Shown: positions 35,826 through 48,115 of the stretch, piece by piece
Numbering within the stretch: position 1 is the first letter of the stretch
Layout of the letters: each line of letters starts with the position of its first letter
NCBI GenBank assembly: GCA_973895155.1
Contig: OZ316896.1
Location: 16,306,001-16,370,000, forward strand
DNA: 64,000 bases
Direction of reading: 5' to 3'
DNA from: Marsupella aquatica
Lineage: Eukaryota; Marchantiophyta
The notes under the pieces: generated by a model
What the model saw: only the letters and a program-made list of their open reading frames with translations
Database searches by the model: none
Told to the model about the DNA's origin: nothing
Translations under genes and position numbers: made by a program

Positions 35826-38040
35826 ACCCCACTTTTTCAAAAAAATTGTAATGTATTGAGAAAATTGATAGTTAGAAGTACGTTACAATGTTTTTATGGT
35901 AACCCCCAGACCGAACTCACTCCAATGTTATGCATACTAGCAGCCACATGTGTTTCCCTTGTGTTTTGGCTTATTACTCTTTGTGCAAGATTGACTGATT
36001 GAGAACATGGTAGGATGTGGATGGCCCATCATAGCTGATTTGCTAGAGCAAGGGAAAAAGAATCACTTGAAGATTATGTTAAAATGTCACGGGTAATTAA
36101 TGTAATTTGTGTATCCTTTTGTCTCTGTTTGTTGCACTAGAAAGTTTAGCATCTTGAATAACATTTTTTAATTGTGTCAAAATATTAGTATGATAGAGGT
36201 ATATATTATAAAATAATATATATGACATCCACTGTTATAGCACCGGATATTGCACTGAGCTCTATCAAATGAATGCAAAAAATTGGAAGTCCAGGCTACC
36301 AAGTTGTTTCTGTATTATAGCATGATGTTCATTCTAAGACACAGTTATTTTAACTTATTGAAAATAATGTCAATTGTACCCTGTGTAAACTATCAATTAA
36401 TTTTTAAATGGTTTATCAAATAGAAGCTATAGCATCCTATTCAAATGTATTAAAACAGTGATTCTAAGAAATAAATGGAATAAAGATGCACCTTTAAAGT
36501 GAAGAAACTACCTTACTTTTTAGGGGAAAGACAAGTACATAATTTATAAGTCAATATACCTTAGGGGTATAGTACTTTGTGCTTGACAGAGAAGTGTGCT
36601 AGCTTTGGGCTTAATTTGTACTCTACTTTTGGGCCCTATTGAGAGATTCACTATTTAGGTGACACCTGTTAACCTCTAAACCATAAAGGTTGGAAAGTTT
36701 TTCACCGATGGAGATATAACCTACAGGGCATGACTGGTTTCTGTACTGGTGCATCCTGGTCAGTCTAACCTTGTCATGCAATAGAGAAAGAATGACAGAA
36801 TAAAAATATCATCAAATGCATGATAAGCGATCATAGTAAAACCTAACATATCAAATGAAAATCATGGACTTGAATTAATTAAAGGGGTCAGAAAAATTGC
36901 TAAATTCAAACCAATACAAAGTGTTTCAAAATGATTGACTAGGCCAGATTTAAAAGAAAATTCAGACTTCTTCTGATAAGACAAAATAGGGTAGAAGGTG
37001 TTAGCCATATAGCAGCTACCACTTGAATTGTTTCTGTAAACTTCAGTTTGCCTCCCAATCTAGGACCAAGACCAAATAGAGAGAAAGGAAAGGGCTGGAC
37101 GAAGCTTTTCTCTTGTGTATACCTGATTGGAGCATGTGTACTATATGATCAGAGGACACATTTCTAACCATGTCCCACCACCACTGACAGAAGCTGGTCA
37201 TAAATTAAGATGTACTACAATTGAAACTTTTATAAGAACTAAAAATATATTACATCCATATTCACCCTAAAGGTTACCACCATGCATGCACGCCAATTCT
37301 CATACCCTAAATGATATGTTCACTTCACTTCTGTGATATAGTACTTTACTATTGGGTGTGTAAAGGCCATGATCGACTGACTAGAGGTTCATCTCCTCCG
37401 TCCATCTGAGCAAACATTTCCTTACCCTTTTTCAATGATTCTTTTCGATCAGCTATGTTGGGGGGTGGGGGCGTGCTCATATTACGGGCAGTTTTCTTCA
37501 CTTTAATTAGGGAATTAAATTTAGATCAAAGTAACATGGAAGCAAGTAAGGGGTGACCATTCATAAAACGTGCCACATGTCATCACATGATTTATTATCC
37601 GCCATACGTAGAAAATAGCAGGAAGGAAAATGAAAACCTACAAGTGATCTCAATTTATCGATTCTCTCCATGTTGGTTGCTTTTGGTCCAATATCTGCCC
37701 TCGTCCTCAGCATCGAGCTACTCCAAAACAACATCAAACCCAAAAAGCACATCGGTTTGATCTTCAATTAGAGCTGAAACATGCATAAACAAGGATGGGA
37801 AGTTGAAATAAATGATGAACTTCTGGTTGTTCTAAGAGAGCATGTTTTGGCAACAGGCCACTTGAATGATTATCATGCCTTTTCAAGAATTTTCCTCACA
37901 TAACTTGGAGTGAAAGCCTGACTGTTCGACATGCAAACTACAGCAAATCTTACTTATCAACTAATCGCGCGAGTCACGCGATGCAAAGTTACCTTCCAGG
38001 GCAATGGTCTAGAGTGAAACCTTTAGACCATAATTCCAAT

Positions 38041-38200
38041 AAAACTGACCCCTACCATAAATAAGGACAGAATTGAAAGTGACAGTGGACAAAAAACAAG
38101 GATGGGAGACCGGAATTCTCAACAAGAACAAAACTGACCCCAACCCTAAATAAGGACAGAACTGAAAGTGAGGGTGGACAAAAAACAAGGATGGGGGCAA
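38041..38200. repeat. Two-copy ~89-bp tandem repeat
   Basis: AAAACTGACCCC plus TAAATAAGGACAGAA plus TGGACAAAAAACAAGGATGG occurs from 38041 and again from 38130. Confidence 0.85.
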
Positions 38201-39270
38201 AGATAAACCCAAAACATCATTGAATTCCTTTTTATTCAAGATTTTATTTTGCGTTGATCCCTATTTCAAGGAACCGTTAATGAGGCTAATTATATATATG
38301 TCCTAGCTTTGGTTGACGATGCAGCCCATTGACTTTCAAAATATGTTTTGCGCATTCAAGTTTTGGGGCACGATTAATCAATGTAAGCGTCAAGATCCTA
38401 CAGACACAAGTGTTTTCATTCCACAATTTGCAAGCTCAAATCGGTCAATATGGAATCTGCATCAATACTTGTCCCTCTTACTGTCCTCATGAGCTAAAAT
38501 TTATCGAGCATGAATAGCAGAGGACTGTGAAAGAACACAAGTTTGTAAGCTTAATTAGCTAGGAAGAACTGCTGTTGGAGGAGTCCCAACTACAACTGAA
38601 GTAGTCGATAATTCTGCTTCCGTCACATTGGTAAGAGGATCCTTACATTTTCCAACGTAACGGTTAATGATGAGGGAGAGAGTTCTAAATGCAATCAATT
38701 CATGAGACAACGCCTGAATATTGCACTTCAATACGTGTCAATATCACTCCCCACTGATTACAACCAAGCATTGGCAAGTTTGAACCGAATTAAAGCTACA
38801 TCCTAGTCTACAAGTGCAAACAATTAGATTACAATTTGGCTTAGAAGCACACTCGAAATTGTGCACAAGAAAACTTAGAGAATGCTTGCCATCTACAGTT
38901 GAATGTTTCAAGTGCTTGCTGGGATGCTTCTACTTCGCCCTGGTAACAGTTCCCAAAAACTCTGAGGCAATATTATGATTAGACTCCGGGCACACCCCTG
39001 CTTGTTACTCCATTCCTCTTACTTAGAGTTGGTTGAGTCCGTTGTGTTGTCCGATTCTGACCTCCAATCATGACAAACTGTTGGTGTTCTGAATTTCTAG
39101 AAACTAGAAACGAAGGGCTGGCAAAGGCAACATCCACAAGAATGACTTCTGACCACGGTGCTCCTCATCAATGATACTTGGACGATGACAAGTTACAATA
39201 GCTTTGGCACTTAAGATCGAGAAATAAGGCAAATTCACAATTCATTCAAAAAGTTGTCCGGAATCCTCTC

Positions 39271-40917
39271 ATGGACAAAATTCCAGAAAATTCTGCTCCA
39301 ACAAGTCCTTCTAAGCATCATTCCTCGAGCGGAAATGACCTGTGGATCGATGGGCTTCTTTGCGCCTATGAATTGATTCCTCCCGCCATACATCATTTGA
39401 AAGGCGGAGGGAAAATCGTCGGCCAGACTAGTGAACCTGTGATGGCATATTTCCCGAGTACAGAGATCACTATGGCGATTGTCTCCGAGGGATCCCCTGC
39501 AATTCAACAGAGCAACAGTGAACGCCCTGATCTAGATGACACTGCAAATTATGTCCATTTGAAAATCGACAAACCTGGGAGCAATGAGGATAGTCCCGGA
39601 AGAGACCGGGGTGTAGCCCGTTTACATCAGATTGCAAAGGAGCATCGATTCAAGCATTGGGTTCCAATTGGGTGGGCACGAATTGCTGAGCTTGTGGAGT
39701 ATGTGCAGAGACACTCCATGCCTTTGGAAGACATGCTTGATGTTTCTGGGTCAGATGATGGGTCATGTGCTGTTGCCGATCAGGCTGCGCCGTTTTGGCA
39801 GTTGCCAAAGGGACCAATTTGGTGGTGCCATGTTCTGGCAGGCCATCCTCGCATCATGAAATGGCTGACTGATGCCCAATGGCTGCACCCTGCCATAAAG
39901 TCCGGCCTTCGAGATGAGAGTCGTCTGATCAGTGAGCGCATGAAACACCTCTTCTATGAGGTGCCAGTTCGAGTCGGTGGGGGTCTCTTGTTCGAGCTTC
40001 TTGGGCACTCAGTGGGTGATCCTGACCGTAATGAAGATGATGTTCCCGTCGTGCTCCGTTCATGGACTTCTCTGAATTTTCTCATCACAGCAATGCATGT
40101 AAAAGGAAGGATTCCTAATGGATTGAACGTGATTGGAATATCGGAAGTTCAGGATTCGATAGCGGCAGGAGGTGCGTCAGCACCACAAACCGCACATGAG
40201 GTAGTTGCCTTTTTGACAGACCGACTTGCTCGATGGGATGACAGGCTGTTTCGGAAGCACTATTTTGGAGTTGCTGATGAAGTGGAACTGAAATTTGTGA
40301 GCAGGAGAGGGGACCACGACCTACCAGTCTTGAGCATCATTCTCAACCAAGAAATCAAGAGATTGTCCACACAGGTGATCAGGGTGAAATGGGCTCTTCA
40401 TGTACGGCAGGAGATTTCATATGAACTTCTGGCACATCTACGAGGAGAGAACACACAAGCTACTTTAAATAAGATTGCAACAAGTACTGGAGCCATGCTG
40501 GAGGAACAGGAAGCTGTTTGTGACCGCCTATTCAAACTTCAAGATGTAATGGAAAGTACTTATCATGCATCTCTCCAGGTCACAAGTGTGCGCATCATGC
40601 ACAACCTGGCAGTTATTGGCAGTGCTGGTCTGTTTTTGACCTTAATAGTGGGCATCTTTGGGACAAACCTGAGTGGAATACCTGGACAAGAAAATGCACC
40701 TCACGCTTTTGGGTTTTTCACACTCACACTTTGCCTTGTTGGGGTTTTTCTAATTGGGTTTGGTCTGAAGTTCCTAAAATTTAAAAAGCCACCAACAGAG
40801 GAGCAATTAGAATCCAGGAAGCAAGAGCTGCAGAACCTAGTAATTAAGTTTCAACAGTCTGCCGAAGCTCATGAGAAACTTAGGGGAGACTTATCTAGTA
40901 GGAAGCACTTGGACTGA
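39271..40917 (+). CDS. CorA-like magnesium transporter family protein (At1g29820/At2g42950-like)
   Basis: Intronless, 548 residues. The N-terminal part is soluble (LWIDGLLCAYELI near residue 25, then RFKHWVPIGWARIAELVEY and FYEVPVRVGGGLLFELLGHS). A coiled helical stretch precedes the membrane (LEEQEAVCDRLFKLQDVMES). Two membrane helices lie at about 445-467 and 478-502, with the loop GIFGTNLSGIPGQENAPHAFGF between them. Architecture and the loop match the plant CorA-like group that includes, as I recall, At1g29820 and At2g42950, distinct from MRS2. In the position of the Mg2+-selectivity motif GMN the protein has GTN (residues 464-466), so ion selectivity should not be assumed. The last ~45 residues form a charged helix and coincide with the left edge of the segmental duplication at 40.8 kb. 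Confidence 0.82.
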   Translation: MDKIPENSAPTSPSKHHSSSGNDLWIDGLLCAYELIPPAIHHLKGGGKIVGQTSEPVMAYFPSTEITMAIVSEGSPAIQQSNSERPDLDDTANYVHLKIDKPGSNEDSPGRDRGVARLHQIAKEHRFKHWVPIGWARIAELVEYVQRHSMPLEDMLDVSGSDDGSCAVADQAAPFWQLPKGPIWWCHVLAGHPRIMKWLTDAQWLHPAIKSGLRDESRLISERMKHLFYEVPVRVGGGLLFELLGHSVGDPDRNEDDVPVVLRSWTSLNFLITAMHVKGRIPNGLNVIGISEVQDSIAAGGASAPQTAHEVVAFLTDRLARWDDRLFRKHYFGVADEVELKFVSRRGDHDLPVLSIILNQEIKRLSTQVIRVKWALHVRQEISYELLAHLRGENTQATLNKIATSTGAMLEEQEAVCDRLFKLQDVMESTYHASLQVTSVRIMHNLAVIGSAGLFLTLIVGIFGTNLSGIPGQENAPHAFGFFTLTLCLVGVFLIGFGLKFLKFKKPPTEEQLESRKQELQNLVIKFQQSAEAHEKLRGDLSSRKHLD

Positions 40918-41790
40918 ATCTGGAGTTCCAGGCCACCTATGACTTATCTAATAGGAAGCTCTTGGACTAATTGTGGAGTTCCAACTATGAATCATGGATG
41001 ACCTGCGGACGTGATGACTGTAATTACACTTGTATATCATATCATATATCACTAGGCATAATACTTAGAGATATCACTAGTTCCTGTTGTGAATTGGAAA
41101 ATACCAAAGTCTCAGTCGTTGATTGGAGGCCATTCATCCCATCCAATGCATGAGGATGCAAATCTCAGTGAGAGGGTGCTGCAATTATTATCTTAACGAA
41201 GTAGATGTAGTGGTGGAAAGAGGTACCTCATAATCATGATCTGCCTTCATCATTATCTAGGCTTCTTGTACGTCTGGAGGATATATTTGAGTTATTGACG
41301 CTCCTGAACCAAATGACACTTTGGTGATCCGATTCAGAATGCGATAGGGACTACTTCTGCCTATTTGGCCCTTCTTAGTTGGCACCTGTACTCAAAAGTG
41401 TAGTGAAACAGACTCTAATGAACTAAGCTAAACTTCGGGATTCTTTGTACAAGCTAACTTACGTCTGATCGTCATCAAAGCTTGAAATTAGAAAGGTGAG
41501 CTAAATAAGCGGCAGTTTTATTGAGCTCGAACCAAGCTCTTATGCCCAATTGTATTTTTATATGAATTTCGTGCGGGCGGCCATTTTAAATCGTTTAAGC
41601 CCTCGAAGCAAATAAGTTGCTCGAACAAGAATTGCACTGATTGAATTACATGGAGATTGAATTACATGGAGATACCGCACTTGACTGATAAAGTTTCTAC
41701 ATACTAACCTCCTGAGAATCGGCTCGGACCAACTTTCGGAAACCCTCCAGTTATATACGAGTCCGTCTCTACACAATTAAGATCAATAGT

Positions 41791-41945
41791 GACGTTTGGA
41801 ATTGATGTTAGCACTAGTACTTCGAACACCAAAGTACTGGACGGTGTTACCATTCAAATTCCTTGAGACGTTTGGAATTGATGTTCGCACTAGTACTTCG
41901 AACACCAAAGTACTGGACGGTGTTACCATTCAAATTCCTTGAGGA
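41791..41945. repeat. Two-copy 86-bp tandem repeat in copy A only
   Basis: GACGTTTGGAATTGATGTT plus CACTAGTACTTCGAACACC plus CCATTCAAATTCCTTGAG occurs from 41791 and again from 41877, almost identical. Copy B has a single, more diverged unit at about 47587, so the duplication postdates the A/B split or was lost from B. Confidence 0.9.
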
Positions 41946-42400
41946 TCATTACGGTCTACTAACGAGTTACGTGACCCAGATTCGATCGACTCCTCTACGT
42001 TCGAGTACACAGTACTCCAACTGAATTTACGATCGACCTGACTTCTTCCCGCTCAACTGCTCAACTGTGAGAAGGTGTCCAAGTGTATATATATATTCGA
42101 GGATAATAAATTCTGGGCAACTGCAATGTGTGACGTGCGCACTACTGCGATTCATATTCGTAAAACGAATGCAATTTCATGAGTTGAGTGCCTTTGATAT
42201 CAAGAGACTGGCGTGCTCACTTACATGTAGTTTGTCGGTAACATCTTCGTGCTAGGAAACTTACTACGCTCAGCGGGCAAATCAAGCAGCTGCATCCATC
42301 TCATTTTTTGAGCTTTATATGTAGAGTAGGAATACATACGCAGAGCATCCTGTTCCTGAAATCCAAATTGGAAAACATTCATCTTTTATATTCGGGATTC

Positions 42401-43544
42401 ATGGGGAAGAAGGAATGTTGTACTCGCTGTTTAAAGTTGTATAGGAATTCTAATTCTCCCAATTGGGGAAGCAGCACTGTTGTGCAAATCCCGAGCTGCC
42501 CCAGGTGTCTCGTGCGTCATGAGAATGAAGTCTACAAGATCAATAGTGACTTTGAAACGAAGAAAGAATCTTACGAAAATGAGTTGTCAAAGAGTGCGCA
42601 AGAGTTGCTCGTACAGAAAACGATGTACGAGGAATTGATTTCGGTCCTGAGGCTCGAGGTGAACCAGCTTAAGGCTGATAACAAGGAGGAGCGAAGTAAA
42701 GTGAAATTTTTGCAAGTTTTCCGCAGTTCTTCTCAACATGATGTAGTACTCGAAGTTCCTGGCCTCCAAGTCAGTGCACACCGCGCCATCCTGGTGAGAA
42801 ATCCATATTTTTCTTATAATTTCTGCTGATGAATGAAGTAACATACAGTCTAGCGCCAGATTAACTTTTCTTCAAAATGCTCGTTTTGACGTGGAGCGAA
42901 AACCTCGTTCGATTGTCCAGATCGAGCATCATTCTGGGGCTTTCTTCCGAAGTGACCTTTTGGGGCAGTGCTTAGGGATGTCATCGTTTTACTTGGAAAC
43001 GTACATTAATTTGGTGTCAAAGAATCATTCTCGGAATCATTCAGCTATCAGAGCATTCGTTTGAGACTACTGGACATGCTGATGGCAAATGGTAGATGAG
43101 AGCATATCCTTTGTGTGCATTTTCCTGTTTGTTTGCGTTGACAGTGTGTTTCTACATGATGTACAGGCTGCGAGGTCACCGATCTTCCAGATGATGGTCC
43201 ACAGTGGAACTGCAGAAAACCTGCCCAAGGTGATTTTAGTAGAGGATATATCTCCTCCAGTCCTTGAAGCGATAGTAGATTTCTGCTACTCTGGGGAATT
43301 CTCATTTACGGAACTTGTGCCTCCTGAAGAGGTTCTCAAAATTGCACACACGATGGAGCTTGCTCGTCTGAAGGAGCTTTGTGACATTGAGCTTTGCAGT
43401 GGGGTAACTGTAGAAAACGTACCACAGATGCTCAAGCTCTCGAGAAGGTTTTCAGCAATCAAACTTGAAGCAGCAGTAGGGAAGGTCTTCCAGGATCATT
43501 TCGAAATGCTGAAAGATAAAGTTTATGGTGCTTTGGAAGGCTAG
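42401..43544 (+). CDS. BTB/POZ protein with N-terminal Cys pairs and coiled coil, copy A
   Basis: Exon 1 is 42401-42793 and exon 2 is 43167-43544, phase 0, GT-AG intron of 373 bp; 256 residues. The N-terminus has C7-x2-C10 and C33-x2-C36, a likely zinc-binding pair. One 33-residue coiled-coil unit follows (RHENEVYKINSDFETKKESY), and then the BTB domain from about residue 112 (DVVLEVPGLQVSAHRAIL|AARSPIF across the splice), a DFCYSGEF strand-turn and C-terminal helices ending RFSAIKLEAAVGKVF. The architecture (Cys pairs, helix, BTB) recalls the plant group of At4g08455. BTB proteins of this type often serve as CUL3 substrate adaptors, but no substrate domain is visible. The start at 42401 is chosen because only from there do copies A and B agree. 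Confidence 0.85.
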
Positions 43545-43778
43545 GACCTGATACGGTCACAAATTTCAATTTTATGGCTGAGGAACGGGCTGAGGGGACT
43601 CTGGATTTTGAGGACTTTAAACTCGCCTAGATTCATCCGTGAGGTTCCACAGATAGCACTAGTTTTCGTATAACTCCGGGATTCCCGATCGATGAATATG
43701 ACAGAATTTCATGTGTAAGTAGCTAATTAAATTCCAAAACAAAGTGGATTGTTTTGTATTCATACTACTTAATTGGGC

Positions 43779-43960
43779 GAATTCTCCTGTTACAAATGGG
43801 CAGCATATATGTATTCCTCAAAAATCAAGAACTTACTACGCTGCTATTCTCTCAGCCTATTTTGATGGTGAATTCTCCTGTTACAAATGGGCAGCATATA
43901 TGGATTCCACAAACATCAAGAAAGCCTATTTTGATGTTATGAATGCTTGTTTGGTCACCT
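43779..43960. repeat. Two-copy ~91-bp tandem repeat in copy A
   Basis: GAATTCTCCTGTTACAAATG followed by GGCAGCATATATG, an ATTC word, ATCAAGAA and CCTATTTTGATG occurs from 43779 and from 43870. Copy B has a single version near 49592. Confidence 0.85.
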
Positions 43961-44069
43961 CCTACCAGAATCTGTTATTTGGAGAGTTTTCACACGAAGC
44001 GTGCTTCGTTTGATTGTATCCCTGTTCTCTGGTAGAAGCGTCTCTGAAATGAGCAGTTTTCCAACAAAA

Positions 44070-44165
44070 GAATCAAGTCAACAAGTTTCAAGAGTTGTAG
44101 ACCACTTGCAAATCCAATTCAAGTCAACAAATTTCAAGAGTTGTAGCCCACTGGCAAATCCATAC
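44070..44165. repeat. Two-copy ~45-bp tandem repeat in copy A
   Basis: TCAAGTCAACAARTTTCAAG followed by AGTTGTAG, CCACT and GCAAATCC occurs twice in direct succession. Confidence 0.8.
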
Positions 44166-44622
44166 CGGCTTCAAATGAAACTCGTTTCCGGCCCTCGATT
44201 AATTATGTTACAACTCTCACTTGGAAGAAGTGGTACCGAAATGTGCTTCCTTTGATTACGTTTTCTCACACTGCCCGAAGAGGTGGTGATGATGCGGATT
44301 TCATGATAGACAGCCCTCCTACTTACTGCTTCCATGATTCCCGATCTGCAGGTAGAATTTGTTGAATAGTTTTTATCTCGCACTGAGTGTGAATTTTCCG
44401 TTTCCCAATTCAAAAGAAGCTGTATTCCATCTGCCCTCAAGAGCTTAATTTTAATCTCCAAGAATCTTGCGCAAGATTAAGATTGAGTCTTTGTTATTTC
44501 AGGGCAATCCTCAAGTTTCTAGTCGAGAGTGGATGGGTAGTAGAGGTTAGCCCTTTAATCTCCAAAGAATCTTGGGCAAGATCTGAGTCATTTGTTACTT
44601 CTACCCTCTAGTTTCTAATGGA

Positions 44623-44692
44623 GAGGAGCAATTAGAATCCAGGAAGCAAGAGCTGCAGACCCTAGTAATTAAGTTGCAAGTCTGCTGAGCTC
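44623..44692 (+). pseudogene. Truncated 3' tail of the CorA-like gene
   Basis: The first ~65 bp of copy B reproduce the last coding stretch of the CorA-like gene (reading EEQLESRKQELQ, then TLVIKL) but soon run into TGA after small deletions. It has no upstream part. It marks the left breakpoint of the duplication. Confidence 0.9.
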
Positions 44693-45639
44693 ATGAGAAA
44701 CTAGCTTAGTGAGACTTATCTAGTAGGAAGCACCTTGGACTGATTGTGGAGTCATTTCCAGGCTACCTATTTGTGACTTATCTAGTAGGAAGCTCTTGGA
44801 CTGATTTTGGAGTTCCATATATGAATCATGGATGACCGACGGACGTGATGACTGTAATTACACATATCACGAGTCGCAATACTTAAAGATTTTAACATAT
44901 GAATTAATAATTGATGACTCGCTTCCCATCTTCCCCATGGTGTGGGTGAGTGCTTAAATTGTCTGTTGTGAATTGAAAAATACCGAAGTCTCAGTCGTTG
45001 ATTGGAGGCCTGCCATTCATCCAATCGATCCAATGCATGTGGATGCAAATCTCAGTGACAGGGTACCGCAGTTATTATCTCAACGAAGTAGATTCAGTCG
45101 TGGAAATGTTACGGTACCTCGTGATCATGGTCTGGCTTCATCATTATCTCAGTAAGCTTCTTGTACGTCTGGAGGGCATTGACACTCCTAAAAGCTATGG
45201 GAGCAGTCACACCAGTCCTGGAAGGTATTGGAACATTGCTCTCAGTCACACCATGCCTGAAAGGTATGGGAGGAGCCAGGGTTTAACCAGAAGACGGCCT
45301 CATTCAGTCCATGTACGCGGTACCTTTCAACAATCATGATATGGGGCTGCTGGTGATCCGGTTCAGAATGTGATTGGAGACTGAGACGTTCAATCTTTCA
45401 GGTACTACTTCTGCCACTTAGCCCTAAGTAGTTAATTAAGCGACATCCCTGTACTGAAATTGGAGTGTAACAGACTCTTTGTGGAGTTGGCGATTCTTTG
45501 GACAAGCTAACTTAGCACTGATCGCCATCAAAGCTTGAAATTGTAAAGGTGAGTCAATCGGCAGGTTTACTGAGCCGGTGCCAAGCACTTATGCGCAATC
45601 GTTTTTGACATGCAATTCAGTGCGGGCGACCCATTTTGA

Positions 45640-47365
45640 GTATGGCCACGTTAAATTTTTTTGCCTGAACTTGTTTTCTGGCGGGGGCCCAAAATGGCTC
45701 CAAAACATTTTGGCCACAAAATTAGAAACAGATTCTAAGACATACATGTATTCTCCATAAAAATTCTGACAAACATACCTATTGTATACAGATTCTGATA
45801 AATATATCTTAGAAGGTGGAGTATTAAGGGTGTTTTAACAGGATGGACACAAGAGGACTCAGGAGGGGGGACATTATGCCTTTTGAAGCTTTTCTTCCTT
45901 TTTCTAAAGAGAAGGGGCCATACACTGATTAAGAGCATCTTTTAATGATGATTTTATGGTGTGTCTTTTAAGAAACTGAAAGGATGATCCTTTCCCTACC
46001 AAATCCTGTGAACAGCACCAAAAAGGCAATGGTTCATTTCATTGTCGGGTTTGAGTCTCAAGATTGTTTTGGTAAGCAAATGACCCTTGCAACTACAAAT
46101 TTGTCCAACATTGTCGAGCAAAAGTATTATTAGCTACTCTTCTTCTTAACACAACCAGGTGTGTAACTAGTACAGTCATTAGGTTGGCCAAGACTGATCT
46201 CCTAAGTCAAGGTTGGGGTACATTGGCAAGAATGCTTCTAAATGAAATTATTCCTAATTACTCAAACCCAAATTATATGGAGTTATGGTACATTGGTGAA
46301 ATCAATGTCAAATCCTAAGCAGCGCTCTTTGGCTCATCCACACTAAATTCCACATCTTTGCCCAGTATATATTGGAGTGCATAAGCATTAGATGTTGCTA
46401 CACAATGGCGCATCATTCTCCACAACAATTAGTCAGCCTTGATTGCCGTTGCAGAAATTAACTTGTTAACAGGAACCTGACTCAAAGCCTGCCACTAAGG
46501 TTCATGAGGGGGAACTAAACATCCCAAGTACATCATTTGAGTCATGCCCCCAGCCATATCTTGTTGGTCAAAACTACCAGCTGGGAAACAAAACTACCAA
46601 CTGGGAACCGAGAGGTCTAGGCCAGGGTCTAGGGTTCAATTGTAACTTCTAACTACTGCAATTATACAAGAAAATTAATAGTAATCCTTTTGAGGGTAGG
46701 AAATCATGAGAGAACCTGGGTTCCTTCTCAAGGTTTCAAATGCAGAGGCTGCTCATATTAATTGTGCTCATATTAATTGTTTGACGGTGGTCAAAATCAT
46801 CTGCATAACCATGGATGTATCAGTTCTGCATAGTCATGGGCAGGCTAGTTGGTACAATACCTTCAAAAAGGTAATCCTCTTTAACATCCTCTTTGACATC
46901 CTATGCTGCTAAAAAATTGCTTACATGGTTGTGAAAAAAATTAGTCAGGTGCTTGCCGAGTGTCTCAAAGTCCTCATACAACTTAAAGATTAAAAAAAGA
47001 TACTACAGTGGGGGAAAAACTTTATCTTTTTTGGTGTGAGGTTCACCCTGGTGTTACTCAGTCTCTAATTAGTGAATTTGACCAGACTGCTTGGTGGACC
47101 AGAAACAGGTTGTCAGCCAGTGACTTGACAAATGTAGTAAAGCAAGGAACCAGTCTGTCCTCTGAGACACAATCATGGATTCTGCTTCTATGATGCACCA
47201 CTCTCTTCAACTCATTCTAGGTAGCTCTAGGTTTTTCAGGGATTAATTTTTAAATTATATGGGGCATGTCTAAAACATGATTTTTGTACTACGAGTAATA
47301 CAATATCTTCTTAACATAGCCTTGTAGTTTAGTTACTGAGCCTTTGTCACCCAATTCAACGGGCC
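45640..47365. other. ~1.7-kb sequence present only in copy B
   Basis: Copy A reads from GCGGGCGGCCATTTTAAAT directly into the AAGCCCTCGAAGC block. In copy B these are separated by about 1.7 kb. The inserted sequence has no long open frame, and I could not find clear terminal repeats or a target duplication. It is either an insertion in B or a deletion from A. Confidence 0.65.
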
Positions 47366-48115
47366 TGGTCAATTAAGCCCTCGAAGCAAATAAGTTGCTC
47401 GAATAAGAATTGAACGATTGAAATACATGGACATACCGCAGTTGACGGATCCCTTTCTATGCACTAACTTCATGAAAATCGGCTTGGACCAAGTTTCGGA
47501 AACCCTCCAGTTACATACATGAGAGTCCGTCTCCACTCTCTAGCCCTGAACATGGCCGACGGTTTACACAATTAGGATCAATAGTGACGTTGGAATTGAT
47601 GTTAACACTAGTACCTCGAACATTAAAGCACTAGTGCTAACATTCATTCAGGATTATTACGGTGTACTAACACTTCCGTGACCCACATCGATCCAGTCCT
47701 CTACGTTCGAGTACGCTTACTAGTCGAAACTGAATTTCCGATCGACTTGACTTCTTCCCGCTCAACTGATCAAACTGTGAGATCGAGGGTGTCCAACTGT
47801 ATATATATTCGAGGACAAAAATTGTAGGGCAAGTTCTGCAATATGTGACTAGCGCACTACTGAGATTCAAGTTCGTAGAAGGTATGCGATTTCATCAGCT
47901 GAGTGCCTTTTGTTTCTAGATAATCGATATCAAACACTGGCGTGCTCACTTACATCTGGTTGTTCGTCAGCGTCTTCTTGTTAGGAAAATTCCTTACTAA
48001 GCAGCTGCATTCCATCTCATTTTTGAGCTGTATATCTAGAATAGTAAATACGAATTCAGTTCCTAAGTCCAAATTGGAGAACTTTCATCTTCTATACTAA
48101 CCATATCTGGGCTTC

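Larger units (their letters stand above)
32803..39270. other. Long gene-poor region
   Basis: About 6.4 kb of mostly AT-rich sequence between the receptor kinase and the CorA-like gene. Open frames at 35157-35384 and 35460-35642 have no recognisable family. Possible LINE remnants and short repeats in it are listed separately. The first few hundred bases should be the kinase promoter. Confidence 0.45.
40799..44622. repeat. Segmental tandem duplication, copy A
   Basis: Starts inside the 3' end of the CorA-like gene (GAGCAATTAGAATCCAGGAA at 40801) and ends where the same sequence starts again at 44626. It contains the CorA-like stop and 3' flank, then a promoter-like spacer (GCCCTCGAAGCAAATAAGTT at about 41600) and BTB gene A. 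Copies A and B can be followed block by block along their length. Confidence 0.92.

Noticed and set aside
42308-42400. In-frame N-terminal extension of BTB gene A
   Set aside because: There is no ATG at 42308, and copy B has no matching extension. Both copies share the MGK start.
43089-43166. Open frame leading into BTB exon 2, also at 48917
   Set aside because: It is intron read-through. The splice acceptor GTACAG|GCTGCG joins the BTB core correctly in both copies.
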